Origin: a bacterium
Lineage (GTDB): Bacteria; Electryoneota; RPQS01
Assembly: GCA_036504735.1 (NCBI GenBank)
Contig: DASXUQ010000017.1
Coordinates: 159,349-223,348 of the forward strand
Direction of reading: 5' to 3'
DNA: 64,000 nt
The notes below the pieces were generated by a model. That model saw nothing but the letters and a program-made list of their open reading frames with translations, searched no databases and had not been told where the DNA came from. The position numbers and the translations under genes were made by a program. Each line of letters begins with the position of its first letter. Position 1 is the first letter of the stretch. Below are positions 16,666-25,122 of the stretch, piece by piece.

Positions 16666-17952
16666 TTACACCCAGCCACGGTCCTTGCAGGCCTGGGCCA
16701 CGCGGTTCACGGCGATCACATAGGCCGCGTCACGCATATACAGCTTACGCTTCTTGGAGACGTCGGCCACGGCATGGAACGCGCTCGTCATTTTCTGATC
16801 GAGGCGGTTCAGCACTTCGTCCTTCTCCCAGAAGTAATTCATGTTGGACTGCACCTGCTCGAAGTAGGAGCACGTCACGCCGCCGGCGTTGGCCAAAAAG
16901 TCGGGGATCATAAAGATGCCACGGCCATGAATGACCTTGTCGGCTTCGGGGGTGGTCGGACCATTGGCGCCTTCGCCGATCAGGCGGACGCGCTTGCTGA
17001 TCTGATCCACGTTCGCGCCGGTCACCTGGTTCTCGATGGCGCTCGGAAGCAGAATGTCCACTTCCTGCTTGATCCACTCGTCACCCGCCAGCACTTCGTA
17101 ACCGATGTCGCGGGCCTTACCCTTGTCAATGCCGCCGAAGCGGTCGGTGATTTCCATCAGCTTGCGCCAGTCCACGCCGTCCTTCTTGCGGAAGGTGTAG
17201 GAGACCTGGTCCTGCTGATCCCAGCAAGCGACACAGATCACCTTGCCGCCGAGCTGCGTGTAGAGGTCAATCGCGTACTGGGCCACGTTGCCGAAGCCCT
17301 GAACCGCCGCGATCGTGCCCTTCAGATCGATGCCCAGAAGCTTCAAGGCTTCGCGCACCGTGTAGATCAAGCCGTAACCCGTGGCTTCCGTACGGCCCAG
17401 CGAACCGCCCATGCCCACCGGCTTGCCGGTGATCAGACCCGGGAAATGGCCGCCGTGAATGTGCTCGTACTCGTCCAGCATCCACAACATGTGCTGCGGA
17501 TTGGTCATGACATCCGGAGCCGGAACGTCCTGCAGCGGGCCAATCACGCGGGCCAACTGACGGATCCAGCCGCGGCAAATCTGCTCCTGTTCGCGCGCCG
17601 ACAGGTTGTGCGGATCGCAGATCACGCCACCCTTGCCGCCACCCAATGGAATATCCACTACCGAGCACTTCCATGTCATCCACATGGCCAATGCACGCAC
17701 CGTGTCAAGCGTCTCGTGCGGGTGAAAACGGATGCCGCCCTTGGACGGGCCGCGCGCATCACTGTGCTGAACACGAAAACCGCGGAAGATCTTCATGCTT
17801 CCGTCATCCATGCGCACCGGAATGCTGAACTGGAACTCGCGAAGCGGCTGACGAAGCAGATCCCGCGTCCCACCATCCAGCTCCAGAATATCGGCCACGT
17901 TGTCAAACTGAGTTTGAGCCATCTCAAACGGGTTGAATGACTTTCCAGCCAT
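16666..17952 (-). CDS. gdhA: Glutamate dehydrogenase (Glu/Leu/Phe/Val dehydrogenase family)
   Basis: This 428-residue enzyme interconverts glutamate with 2-oxoglutarate and ammonia in the cytoplasm. It carries the family marks: GPSKGGIRFHP at about residue 72, PLGGGKGGVICDP with the catalytic Lys region, QDVPAPDVMT, then the Rossmann start AAVQGFGNVAQYAI and the late GEGANGPTTPEAD. Length and order fit hexameric glutamate dehydrogenases. NAD or NADP preference cannot be read with confidence. The start at 17952 is chosen because AGGAAAG lies close upstream and the MAGKSFNPFEMAQ beginning fits the family; an upstream ATG at 18000 would add 16 unlikely residues. The gene is alone on its transcript with its own terminator. 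Confidence 0.95.
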   Translation of the reverse strand: MAGKSFNPFEMAQTQFDNVADILELDGGTRDLLRQPLREFQFSIPVRMDDGSMKIFRGFRVQHSDARGPSKGGIRFHPHETLDTVRALAMWMTWKCSVVDIPLGGGKGGVICDPHNLSAREQEQICRGWIRQLARVIGPLQDVPAPDVMTNPQHMLWMLDEYEHIHGGHFPGLITGKPVGMGGSLGRTEATGYGLIYTVREALKLLGIDLKGTIAAVQGFGNVAQYAIDLYTQLGGKVICVACWDQQDQVSYTFRKKDGVDWRKLMEITDRFGGIDKGKARDIGYEVLAGDEWIKQEVDILLPSAIENQVTGANVDQISKRVRLIGEGANGPTTPEADKVIHGRGIFMIPDFLANAGGVTCSYFEQVQSNMNYFWEKDEVLNRLDQKMTSAFHAVADVSKKRKLYMRDAAYVIAVNRVAQACKDRGWV

Positions 17953-18524
17953 TTTCTTTCCTTCCTTGCCCCTGCACATGTGCCGAGGCCTCTTGAACAT
18001 GTTTTAAGTTACAGGAAATCACGCCCGCCGGCCCCTGATCGGAGCCTCGGGGTGTGGGTTGACCTACAAAGACATAGCTGCATCAGCTATGGGATACATA
18101 AGTTAAGCCTTTTATCCGAGTTTATCAAGCCGTTTGGTCAGGGAAATGGACGTATTCACGCGCAATATGGCAGGATGAGCCACAATCCTCATCCCTGCCT
18201 CTCCTGTGAAATTTTTCCCATGATGGTTTAGTTGTGGATGTTCTTGTCCATAATGGCCTTTTTAACCTGCCGTGGTGCCTTCCCGAGCCCCCTAAGCCTC
18301 CTCATAAACTCCATTCCGCTTGAGCCGCCGTTGTCAAACGGAGGCTTGAGTGGGTCCGGTGCGTTAAAATATAGTTCAAGTATGTTGCGGTTCTACCAGA
18401 CAGGCCGTTGAACATCGGAGAATTGTCGTAGTAAAAGTTGGACTGTGTCCACAAAGAACTAAATTGCAGACATCGCATCCCCGCCGCATCAGAGCCCGCA
18501 CGCCCACACACGCAGGAGGTAGAC
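17953..18524. other. Divergent intergenic region with an imperfect palindrome
   Basis: This is the space between gdhA (-) and the first T9SS cargo gene (+). It has no gene. At 18319-18350 an imperfect inverted repeat (CTTGAGCCGCCGTT with AACGGAGGCTTGAG) could form a hairpin without a T run. It presumably holds both promoters. Confidence 0.5.
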
Positions 18525-20132
18525 ATGAACGGCCGTTCGAAATTCTGCTTCGCGATGGCAACTCTTTCCGTCTTGATCGGCCTGCCGCGACTGTGCGCAC
18601 AGAACAGGGATCCCCTCGGTCGCCTGGATCAAGGCGGCACCTATTGCGAGGTGGCGACGGTCATCCCCTCGAACGCGACCTCCTACACGGACACGGGGCT
18701 GCTCGACTGGAACAACGACTGCTCCTCGCCGTTCCCCTGGCCATACAATGAAGTGTTCTACAAGATCACACCCAGCCTGACGCGACTCTACACGTTCCGC
18801 CTGTCTGTCGCAGCGCCCTCCACCGGTGTGGCCCTTCGCATCAAGGCCGATGCCTGCTGCGCCGGAGGTGTGAGCGTCGCCGGAACAACGGCGCAGGTTG
18901 CGGCGGACTGTGATGCCCCGTCCACCACGTATCTGCGCGCCGCCCTTACCGCGGGCACATCCTACTGGATTCATGCCGGGGATAATTCGCCGGCCCCCAG
19001 CGGGTCGCGGTATCGTTTCGAAATGCTCTGCGTGGATTGCCCGGCTCCCGAAACCGTCCTGCCTCATTCCACGTGGGAGACGGCGCAGGACATCGCGCTG
19101 AATGATTCACTGATCGGCGACAGCGCCTTTGCCGGCCATCCGGATTGGTACAGGTTTTTCGTCACTGAGCAGGACAGCGTCTTCCTCTCGGTCGTGGGAC
19201 GCGAATTCGGCCATTGCCTCAGCGGCTTCTATCCGGCCAATTCCGGCAACTATCTCGACGCTCACTTTCAAGTCTTCTGTCAATGGGGCGGTGGCCTTTC
19301 GCTTGGCGAAGGACAAAATGAACTCTGCTCCACAGATGCCCGCGTCGCGCTCTGCCTGCCGTCGGGAATCTATTATGTCAAAGTGCAGAACTATGGCATC
19401 GGGTCGTGGGGGACGTGGCCGTACATCCTGCGACTCTTCGCGCGGGCTTCAAACACCGATTGTGCGCTCCCTACCGGATGTGGCGAGTGCTTCCCCTGTG
19501 CCTGTCCTCCTGCCGACACTCTGGTGGTGCTCGTTCCGGACCCATCAGGTCAGCCGGTTCACGTGTGTGCGAGCCTGAATTTCGACATCTCCACGCGCAT
19601 CATCGTGCCGGCCCCGAGCGGTCATCCTCCCGTCGTAGCAGTCTCACCGTCCTGTCCGGCCTGCGAAGCGCAAGGCTGTGTTCCGGCCACCGCATTTATC
19701 TATGATCCGCAGGCGTGGATCTACATCCCCACCCAAGGCTGCTATTCCAACTGGATTCGCACCGCTCCCGCGGCCATGGGCTGCTGTGCGTGTCTCACTC
19801 TGGAGCCGCCGGGCCCTGGCCGCCAGAGCGCGCCGAGCGGATCAGCCGTTCAAGAACTTCCTGCCGTCACCGCCTATGCCTTGCATCAGAACTACCCCAA
19901 TCCGGCCAATCCGACAACGGCCATCGCCTTTGACCTTTTGGACAACGGCTTCGTATCCTTGAAACTGTATGATGTCCTGGGCCGCGAAGCTGCAACGCTT
20001 GTTCAAACCGGCCTCAGCGCGGGCCGCCACACGGTCCGCTTCGATGCGTCCGGCTTGGCTTCAGGAATCTATATCTATCGCCTCCGGGCCGGTCACTTCG
20101 TATCCGACCGCAAACTGCTGGTGCTCAAATAG
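18525..20132 (+). CDS. Secreted Cys-rich protein with T9SS type A sorting domain (array member 1)
   Basis: The 535-residue protein has a signal peptide ending near LCAQN, then LDQGGTYCEVATVIP, the opening shared by the array. The body (about 30-410) has many paired Cys (DACCAGG, GCCACLTLE) and resembles the bacterial pre-peptidase-like beta domain in the part containing SYWIHAGDNS. Residues about 450-535 are the T9SS C-terminal sorting module: ALHQNYPNPANPTTAIAF, a beta-sandwich with YDVLGREAATLVQ, and a basic end DRKLLVLK. The protein should be exported through the outer membrane by the type IX system and attached to the surface or released. Unlike its three neighbours it lacks the fibronectin-like segment before the sorting module. 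GGAGGT four bases upstream of 18525 fixes the start. Function beyond export is unknown. Confidence 0.88.
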   Translation: MNGRSKFCFAMATLSVLIGLPRLCAQNRDPLGRLDQGGTYCEVATVIPSNATSYTDTGLLDWNNDCSSPFPWPYNEVFYKITPSLTRLYTFRLSVAAPSTGVALRIKADACCAGGVSVAGTTAQVAADCDAPSTTYLRAALTAGTSYWIHAGDNSPAPSGSRYRFEMLCVDCPAPETVLPHSTWETAQDIALNDSLIGDSAFAGHPDWYRFFVTEQDSVFLSVVGREFGHCLSGFYPANSGNYLDAHFQVFCQWGGGLSLGEGQNELCSTDARVALCLPSGIYYVKVQNYGIGSWGTWPYILRLFARASNTDCALPTGCGECFPCACPPADTLVVLVPDPSGQPVHVCASLNFDISTRIIVPAPSGHPPVVAVSPSCPACEAQGCVPATAFIYDPQAWIYIPTQGCYSNWIRTAPAAMGCCACLTLEPPGPGRQSAPSGSAVQELPAVTAYALHQNYPNPANPTTAIAFDLLDNGFVSLKLYDVLGREAATLVQTGLSAGRHTVRFDASGLASGIYIYRLRAGHFVSDRKLLVLK

Positions 20133-20156
20133 CGCTGCAAATCATCGACGCGTCCG

Positions 20157-20198
20157 CAAACCGGCTGCCTCCGCTGAGGTCGCCGGTTTGTTGTTTTG
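20157..20198 (+). terminator. Terminator of array member 1
   Basis: The stem CAAACCGGC (20157-20165) with GCCGGTTTG (20182-20190) is followed by a T-rich tail. It lies 24 bases after the stop. Confidence 0.8.
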
Positions 20199-20566
20199 TT
20201 GCGCAGCAGGACGCCGTCGCACGGAGTCTCGATAAACAAAAGGCTCTCTTGCGCGAACAGTGAACGGCAGGCGCCGGTGCGAAAAATCCCGCACCATCGA
20301 AAGCGGTATCGCGGCGTGTCCTACTCGCTCTTCGAGGCATGGTTCCGATAGGCATTCGACGGCTCAAACTCCGGGTCGTCACAAAGCGTTACTGAGGGGC
20401 GCACAGGCGTATTTTTGGTATGTTATGCCAGCCGCTTGAATCGCGAACTTTCGAACTCGGGATCCTCGAATATATAGCTAAAATTACAGATAAAACCTTT
20501 ATTAAGCAGTGCGCATGAGACGCAAAGCACCCTCCGATAGATGAATAAACTTGGAAGGAGTTACGC
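20199..20566. other. Intergenic region between array members 1 and 2
   Basis: No gene is seen. A CACAGGCGTATTTTTGGTATG stretch near 20401-20421 resembles CACAGGTGTATTTCGGATATG near 24955-24975 before array member 4, so the two leaders may share an upstream control sequence. Confidence 0.45.
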
Positions 20567-22435
20567 ATGAAAAGGACTGGCGTGTGGCTTGCCGCCTGCA
20601 TTCTGCTCTCCGCGTTCGTCTCCCTTGCTTATGCCGGACACCCGGAAATCGGCGGCAATTCCCTGGACCAGGGAGGCACTTATTGCGGTGGCGCGACCGT
20701 TATTCCGTCCGGCGCGACACTGTATTCCGATTCAGGCTTCCTCGACAGGGATGATGACTGCCTGAATCCACTTTCATGGCCCACCAATGAGGTCTTCTAT
20801 ACCTTTACCCCGGCGATCACCCGGACCTACATTTTCCGCACACAAGTCTTCTGGCCGTCAACCAACGTCGCGATCCGCATCAAAGCCAATGCCTGCTGCG
20901 CCGGTGGAATCACCGTTGCGGGTACAACCAACATGGTCCCCGCCGAGTGCGACAGTGGCCACACCACCTACATCCGGGCTCTGCTCACCGCAGGCACGCC
21001 ATACTGGATTCATGTCGGTGACAGCACGTCCACGCCCCGTGAATCCCGCTATCTCTTCACCATGATGTTCGTACCCTGTCCCGACTCGGTCAACACGTCG
21101 CTGCACACCACGCCGTCCACCGCGCTGGAACTTGCCTTGAACGATTCCATCATGGCCGACAGCGCCTTTGCCGGCCACCCGCTGTGGCTTCGCTTCACGC
21201 TGGACACTGCCGACAGTGTGATCATTACCGAACTGGGCCGCAGCTTCGGTCATTGCAACAGCGGCTTCTTCCCGACCTGTGCCATCAATCCGCTGGATGC
21301 GCACTTCATCGTCTACTGTGACACATTCGGACATGCGCTCTTCGATGCCAACCGGGAACTGTGTTCCTCAGACGCCGAGGCACGGCTCTGTCTCCCGCCC
21401 GGCACCTACTGGGTCAAGGTCGAAAACTTTCAAGGCATGGCCTGGGTGGGATGGAATTTTATTTTGACCCTGAGGGCTTTCCCGGCTTCAGGAGGATGTC
21501 CCGCGCTCTCCGACAGTTGTGGTCTGGAGACGGCCCTCTGTCCGGATGGCAGCCCCGCCGACACCTTGGTCATTCTGCAACCGGACAGCCTGCCCTTCCC
21601 GGCACCGCAAACCACATCTGTCTGCGCACGACTGGCGATTAATACCGGCACGCGGGTGGTGATCCCTGTGCCTGCCGCCTTCAATCGGCCTACCGTGCGG
21701 GTGGTTGCGGGGTGCGACGGCTGCGCCGGCGGCGTCAACTGTGTTCAAGCCACTTCCTGGACCGTTCAGGATCCGGCCTGGAACACCTTTGTGCCCGGTG
21801 TAGGCTTTGTCAACCGGATCATTCCCGATGTGGCGTCGGCAGGATGCTGTGTCTGTATCCGTCTTGATTTCGTCTTGCCTGTGGAATTGCAGAGCTTCAC
21901 GGCAGTCGCCGGCAATGGTGAAGTCACGCTGAACTGGACCACCGCCTCGGAGACCGATAACGACCATTTCGATATTGAGCGCGACGGCGCTCCCGTAGCT
22001 GTGATCCGCGGCGCAGGCGGCAGTTCGGTGCAGCACAGTTACCGGTACACGGATAGCGGCCTGACCAATAGCCGTTCGTACCGCTATAGCTTGGTCGGGG
22101 TGAACAGTGAAGGCAACCGCCTGATCCTTGACGAACTTCACGCCGTTCCCATCGGCATGGTGCCGGCCATCACGACTTACGCGCTTCATCAGAATTATCC
22201 CAATCCCTTCAACCCCACGACCGAAATCCGTTTCGACCTCGTAGATGCAGGCTATGCTACGTTGACCATCTACAACCTGATCGGCCAGCAGGTCGCCAGT
22301 CTCGTGAGCGGCGATCTTTCTGCCGGGCAGCATCAGATCCGCTTCAGTGCGGCCGATCTGCCTTCGGGCATCTATCTCTGCCGGCTTGCCGTCAATGGCT
22401 TTGTCGATCAGAAGAAGATGCTGCTCTTGAAGTAA
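20567..22435 (+). CDS. Secreted Cys-rich protein with T9SS type A sorting domain (array member 2)
   Basis: The 622-residue protein starts MKRTGVWLAACILLSAFVSL, a signal peptide cleaved near AYAG. It shares the array opening SLDQGGTYCGGATVIP and the blocks WPTNEVFYTFTP, ANACCAGGITVAGTT, HPLWLRFTL and FGHCNSGFFPTC. About 440-530 is a fibronectin type III-like domain (LPVELQSFTAVAGNGEVTLNW). The end (about 540-622) is the T9SS sorting module with ALHQNYPNPFNPTTEI and the tail KKMLLLK. At least 20 Cys are conserved among the array members, so the body is probably held by disulfides outside the cell. GGAAGGAG lies seven bases upstream of the ATG. A perfect terminator follows, so each array gene is its own unit. 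Function unknown. Confidence 0.9.
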   Translation: MKRTGVWLAACILLSAFVSLAYAGHPEIGGNSLDQGGTYCGGATVIPSGATLYSDSGFLDRDDDCLNPLSWPTNEVFYTFTPAITRTYIFRTQVFWPSTNVAIRIKANACCAGGITVAGTTNMVPAECDSGHTTYIRALLTAGTPYWIHVGDSTSTPRESRYLFTMMFVPCPDSVNTSLHTTPSTALELALNDSIMADSAFAGHPLWLRFTLDTADSVIITELGRSFGHCNSGFFPTCAINPLDAHFIVYCDTFGHALFDANRELCSSDAEARLCLPPGTYWVKVENFQGMAWVGWNFILTLRAFPASGGCPALSDSCGLETALCPDGSPADTLVILQPDSLPFPAPQTTSVCARLAINTGTRVVIPVPAAFNRPTVRVVAGCDGCAGGVNCVQATSWTVQDPAWNTFVPGVGFVNRIIPDVASAGCCVCIRLDFVLPVELQSFTAVAGNGEVTLNWTTASETDNDHFDIERDGAPVAVIRGAGGSSVQHSYRYTDSGLTNSRSYRYSLVGVNSEGNRLILDELHAVPIGMVPAITTYALHQNYPNPFNPTTEIRFDLVDAGYATLTIYNLIGQQVASLVSGDLSAGQHQIRFSAADLPSGIYLCRLAVNGFVDQKKMLLLK

Positions 22436-22883
22436 GGCATCCCCGCGCGAGATGTCCTGAAGGATTTGCTCCCGCGAACAGGCCAGCACATGAATGCGAG
22501 AAACGAAAGGCAGCCACATTTGGTTGCCTTTCGCTTTTTTGCGTGGGATTCGCCCGCTTCGGGAGGCAGGAAACAGCAGTCCGTCGCAGTGAAACCGATT
22601 GCAGTAAATTCAGACCGTGAAGGCATCTCATCTAACTTCATCAGATTCTGAAAGGTCACCCGCAAGCCCGCTGTAACTTTTGAAAACATGTGCCTTAGAA
22701 CATCCGGCCAAAATTGCCGATGTATTTTGAGTGTGTAATGAAAATCGCCGAAAATATCCAAGGAAGACTTGCATTTGCCAACCGACTCATTGGATTTGGC
22801 CGCCGGAAAAATAAATTATAGGAAGCGCGAGCAGAAACATCTTATGCCGGGGCTGAACCAAAAACACTATGAAGGAGTCGCAA
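22436..22883. other. Intergenic region between array members 2 and 3
   Basis: Apart from the terminator at 22504-22540 I see nothing definite here. The stretch before the next gene becomes AT-rich (22680-22880), as before the other array genes, and probably holds its promoter. Confidence 0.45.
22504..22540 (+). terminator. Terminator of array member 2
   Basis: A 9-bp perfect stem, CGAAAGGCA (22504-22512) with TGCCTTTCG (22525-22533), is followed by CTTTTTT. Confidence 0.92.
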
Positions 22884-24767
22884 ATGAAACGGACATGCTT
22901 ATCCATTTTGGCGATTATTGTGTTGTCTGCGTTAACCTGTGTAGCCTATGCCGATGTCCCCCGGGATAATGGCAACTCTCTGGATCAAGGCGGTACGTAC
23001 TGTGCCGGAGCCACCGTAATCCCCGGCAATCTCACCAATTATGTCGATACCGGCATCCTTGATGGAGACAATGACTGTTCGACTCCGTTCGCCTGGCCCT
23101 ACAACGATGTCTTCTACACCTTCACCCCGACCCTGACCCGGACCTACATCTTCCGCCTTCAGCTTGGCATGCCGTCCACCGATGTTGCTCTGCGCATCAT
23201 GGCCAATCACTGCTGCGGCGGCGGCACGTCCGTCAATGCGGTGCAGGATATGGTCGCCGCAGACTGTGATACCGGACGCGTCACCTATCTGCGCGCTCTG
23301 CTTGTCGCCGGGACCCAGTACTGGTTCCACATTGGCGACAATTCCACAGCGGCTCACTACTCGCCCTACCGCTTCGAACTCTTGTTCGTGGACTGCCCGC
23401 GGCGCGATACCACGGCTATGCACCACACGTGCGAGATCGCCCAGCCCATCGCGGCCAATGATTCCATCATGGGGGACAGCTCCACCTTCGGTCATGCCGA
23501 CTGGTACAGCTTTACTCTCGACCCCGCGTCTGCGAACTATATCGTTACGATCTCCGAGTTCGGGCGGTCCTTTGGCCATTGCAACACCGGCTTCTATCCG
23601 TTGTGCATGGACAATCCCCTCAACGCTCAGTTCTTCGTATACTGCTCCTGCCCGGCATCGGACAGCAGCCAGATCGCACACGCCAACGGCGAACTTTGCT
23701 CGACGGATGCCCAGACCACCCTCTGCTTGCCCGGAGGTGTTACTTACTATATCAAAGTGGAAAACTGGGGCGGAACCTCCTGGGCTGGCTGGGACTATAT
23801 CCTGAAAATTCAGAGCACCCCTACCACAGAAATCTGTCCCATACTGCCCACCGCCTGCTTTGAAGAACGCTTCCTCTGCCCGAACGCCGCCCCGGCAGAG
23901 ACACTCGTCACTCTCACGCCGAACATGCCTGTCCCGGGTCCGCAGGATACGTCTGCCTGCGTAAACGTCGCGGTTACTTTCGGCACGACGATTTTCATCA
24001 ACGTCCTCGGCGAAACCCGCCGTCCGATTGTCACCGTGACGTCCGGTTGTGCGTTGTGCGGCAACGAGTCGTGCCAGGGTTTGACCGATTTCAACTTCGA
24101 TTCGACCGCATGGGTCTTCAGCCCCGAGCGCGGTGGATGGGTGAACAGAATCACCACGTCACCCACCTCCACGGGGTGCTGCGTCTGCGTGCGTCTGGAG
24201 CGCATCTTGCCCGTCGAACTGCTCAGCTTTGCGGCGATCTCTGGCGATCAGAACATCACCCTCAACTGGGTGACCGCCTCCGAGTTGCAGAATGACCACT
24301 TCGTCATAGCCCGCGACGGCGTCCCCGTCACGACCATTCAGGGCGCAGGCTCCAGTCCGTCTCAACACTCCTATCACTATACTGATGTCGGCCTGACCAA
24401 CTACCAGACCTACACCTACACGCTGACCGCCGTCGATGTCAATGGCAATCAGCAGCCGCTTGGCACGGTCACCGCCATTCCAACGGCCGGCCCTGTCGTC
24501 ATCACCGAATATGCCCTGCACCAGAACTATCCGAATCCCTTTAATCCCTCGACCACGGTCAGCTTTGATCTGGTGGAGAATGGCCTGACCACCCTTAAGA
24601 TCTACAACCTGATGGGCCAGGAAGTCGCGTCTCTGGTCAACGGCAATCTGACCAGTGGTCGCCACAATCTGGTCTTCAATGCCGGCAATTTGCCGTCCGG
24701 CATTTATGTCTATCGCCTTGCGGTCAATGGCTTCACCGCCGAAAAGAAAATGCTGCTGATCAAGTAA
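22884..24767 (+). CDS. Secreted Cys-rich protein with T9SS type A sorting domain (array member 3)
   Basis: The 627-residue protein begins with the signal peptide MKRTCLSILAIIVLSALTC, cleaved near AYAD. The order of blocks is that of member 2: SLDQGGTYCAGATVIP, PYNDVFYTFTP, HADWYSFTL, FGHCNTGFYPLC, a GCCVCVRLE Cys cluster, a fibronectin type III-like domain (about 445-535, LPVELLSFAAISGDQNITLNW) and the sorting module (ALHQNYPNPFNPSTTV, NLMGQEVASLV, KKMLLIK). The protein is expected to be exported and surface-bound by the type IX system. The start at 22884 has GAAGGAG six bases upstream; an earlier in-frame ATG at 22869 overlaps that site. No enzymatic motif is visible; adhesion or shell formation is possible but unproven. 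Confidence 0.9.
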   Translation: MKRTCLSILAIIVLSALTCVAYADVPRDNGNSLDQGGTYCAGATVIPGNLTNYVDTGILDGDNDCSTPFAWPYNDVFYTFTPTLTRTYIFRLQLGMPSTDVALRIMANHCCGGGTSVNAVQDMVAADCDTGRVTYLRALLVAGTQYWFHIGDNSTAAHYSPYRFELLFVDCPRRDTTAMHHTCEIAQPIAANDSIMGDSSTFGHADWYSFTLDPASANYIVTISEFGRSFGHCNTGFYPLCMDNPLNAQFFVYCSCPASDSSQIAHANGELCSTDAQTTLCLPGGVTYYIKVENWGGTSWAGWDYILKIQSTPTTEICPILPTACFEERFLCPNAAPAETLVTLTPNMPVPGPQDTSACVNVAVTFGTTIFINVLGETRRPIVTVTSGCALCGNESCQGLTDFNFDSTAWVFSPERGGWVNRITTSPTSTGCCVCVRLERILPVELLSFAAISGDQNITLNWVTASELQNDHFVIARDGVPVTTIQGAGSSPSQHSYHYTDVGLTNYQTYTYTLTAVDVNGNQQPLGTVTAIPTAGPVVITEYALHQNYPNPFNPSTTVSFDLVENGLTTLKIYNLMGQEVASLVNGNLTSGRHNLVFNAGNLPSGIYVYRLAVNGFTAEKKMLLIK

Positions 24768-24798
24768 GCAGCCGCAGCCAGTCACGTTAGCGCAAGCG

Positions 24799-24832
24799 GA
24801 GCAGGCTCCCCAAGGGGAGCTTGCTCTTTTTT
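24799..24832 (+). terminator. Terminator of array member 3
   Basis: A long stem (24799-24811 with 24814-24826, one mismatch) closes with a two-base gap and is followed by a run of six T. Confidence 0.92.
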
Positions 24833-25122
24833 ATCCGTTCATAGCGCACTTCATGAACCTGCTTCTTCATCTGACTGGTTCATGGAGGCATGCTGCTCCC
24901 GCTGCCCGATCATCTTCCGCTTAGGTCTTGCCTTCCTGCTCGGTTTGGCTCGCCACAGGTGTATTTCGGATATGCCGCAAAGAGCCGCTTAAAAACTTGT
25001 ATAATGGCATTTTGTCTGCGTGGCTCTATAGAAATCGCGCTCCTTAGACGTACATTAGGTACCGAATAGCGCGAACGAATCCTCATCAGAGGCGTGAACA
25101 CAATTCTACCAAGGAGACACGT

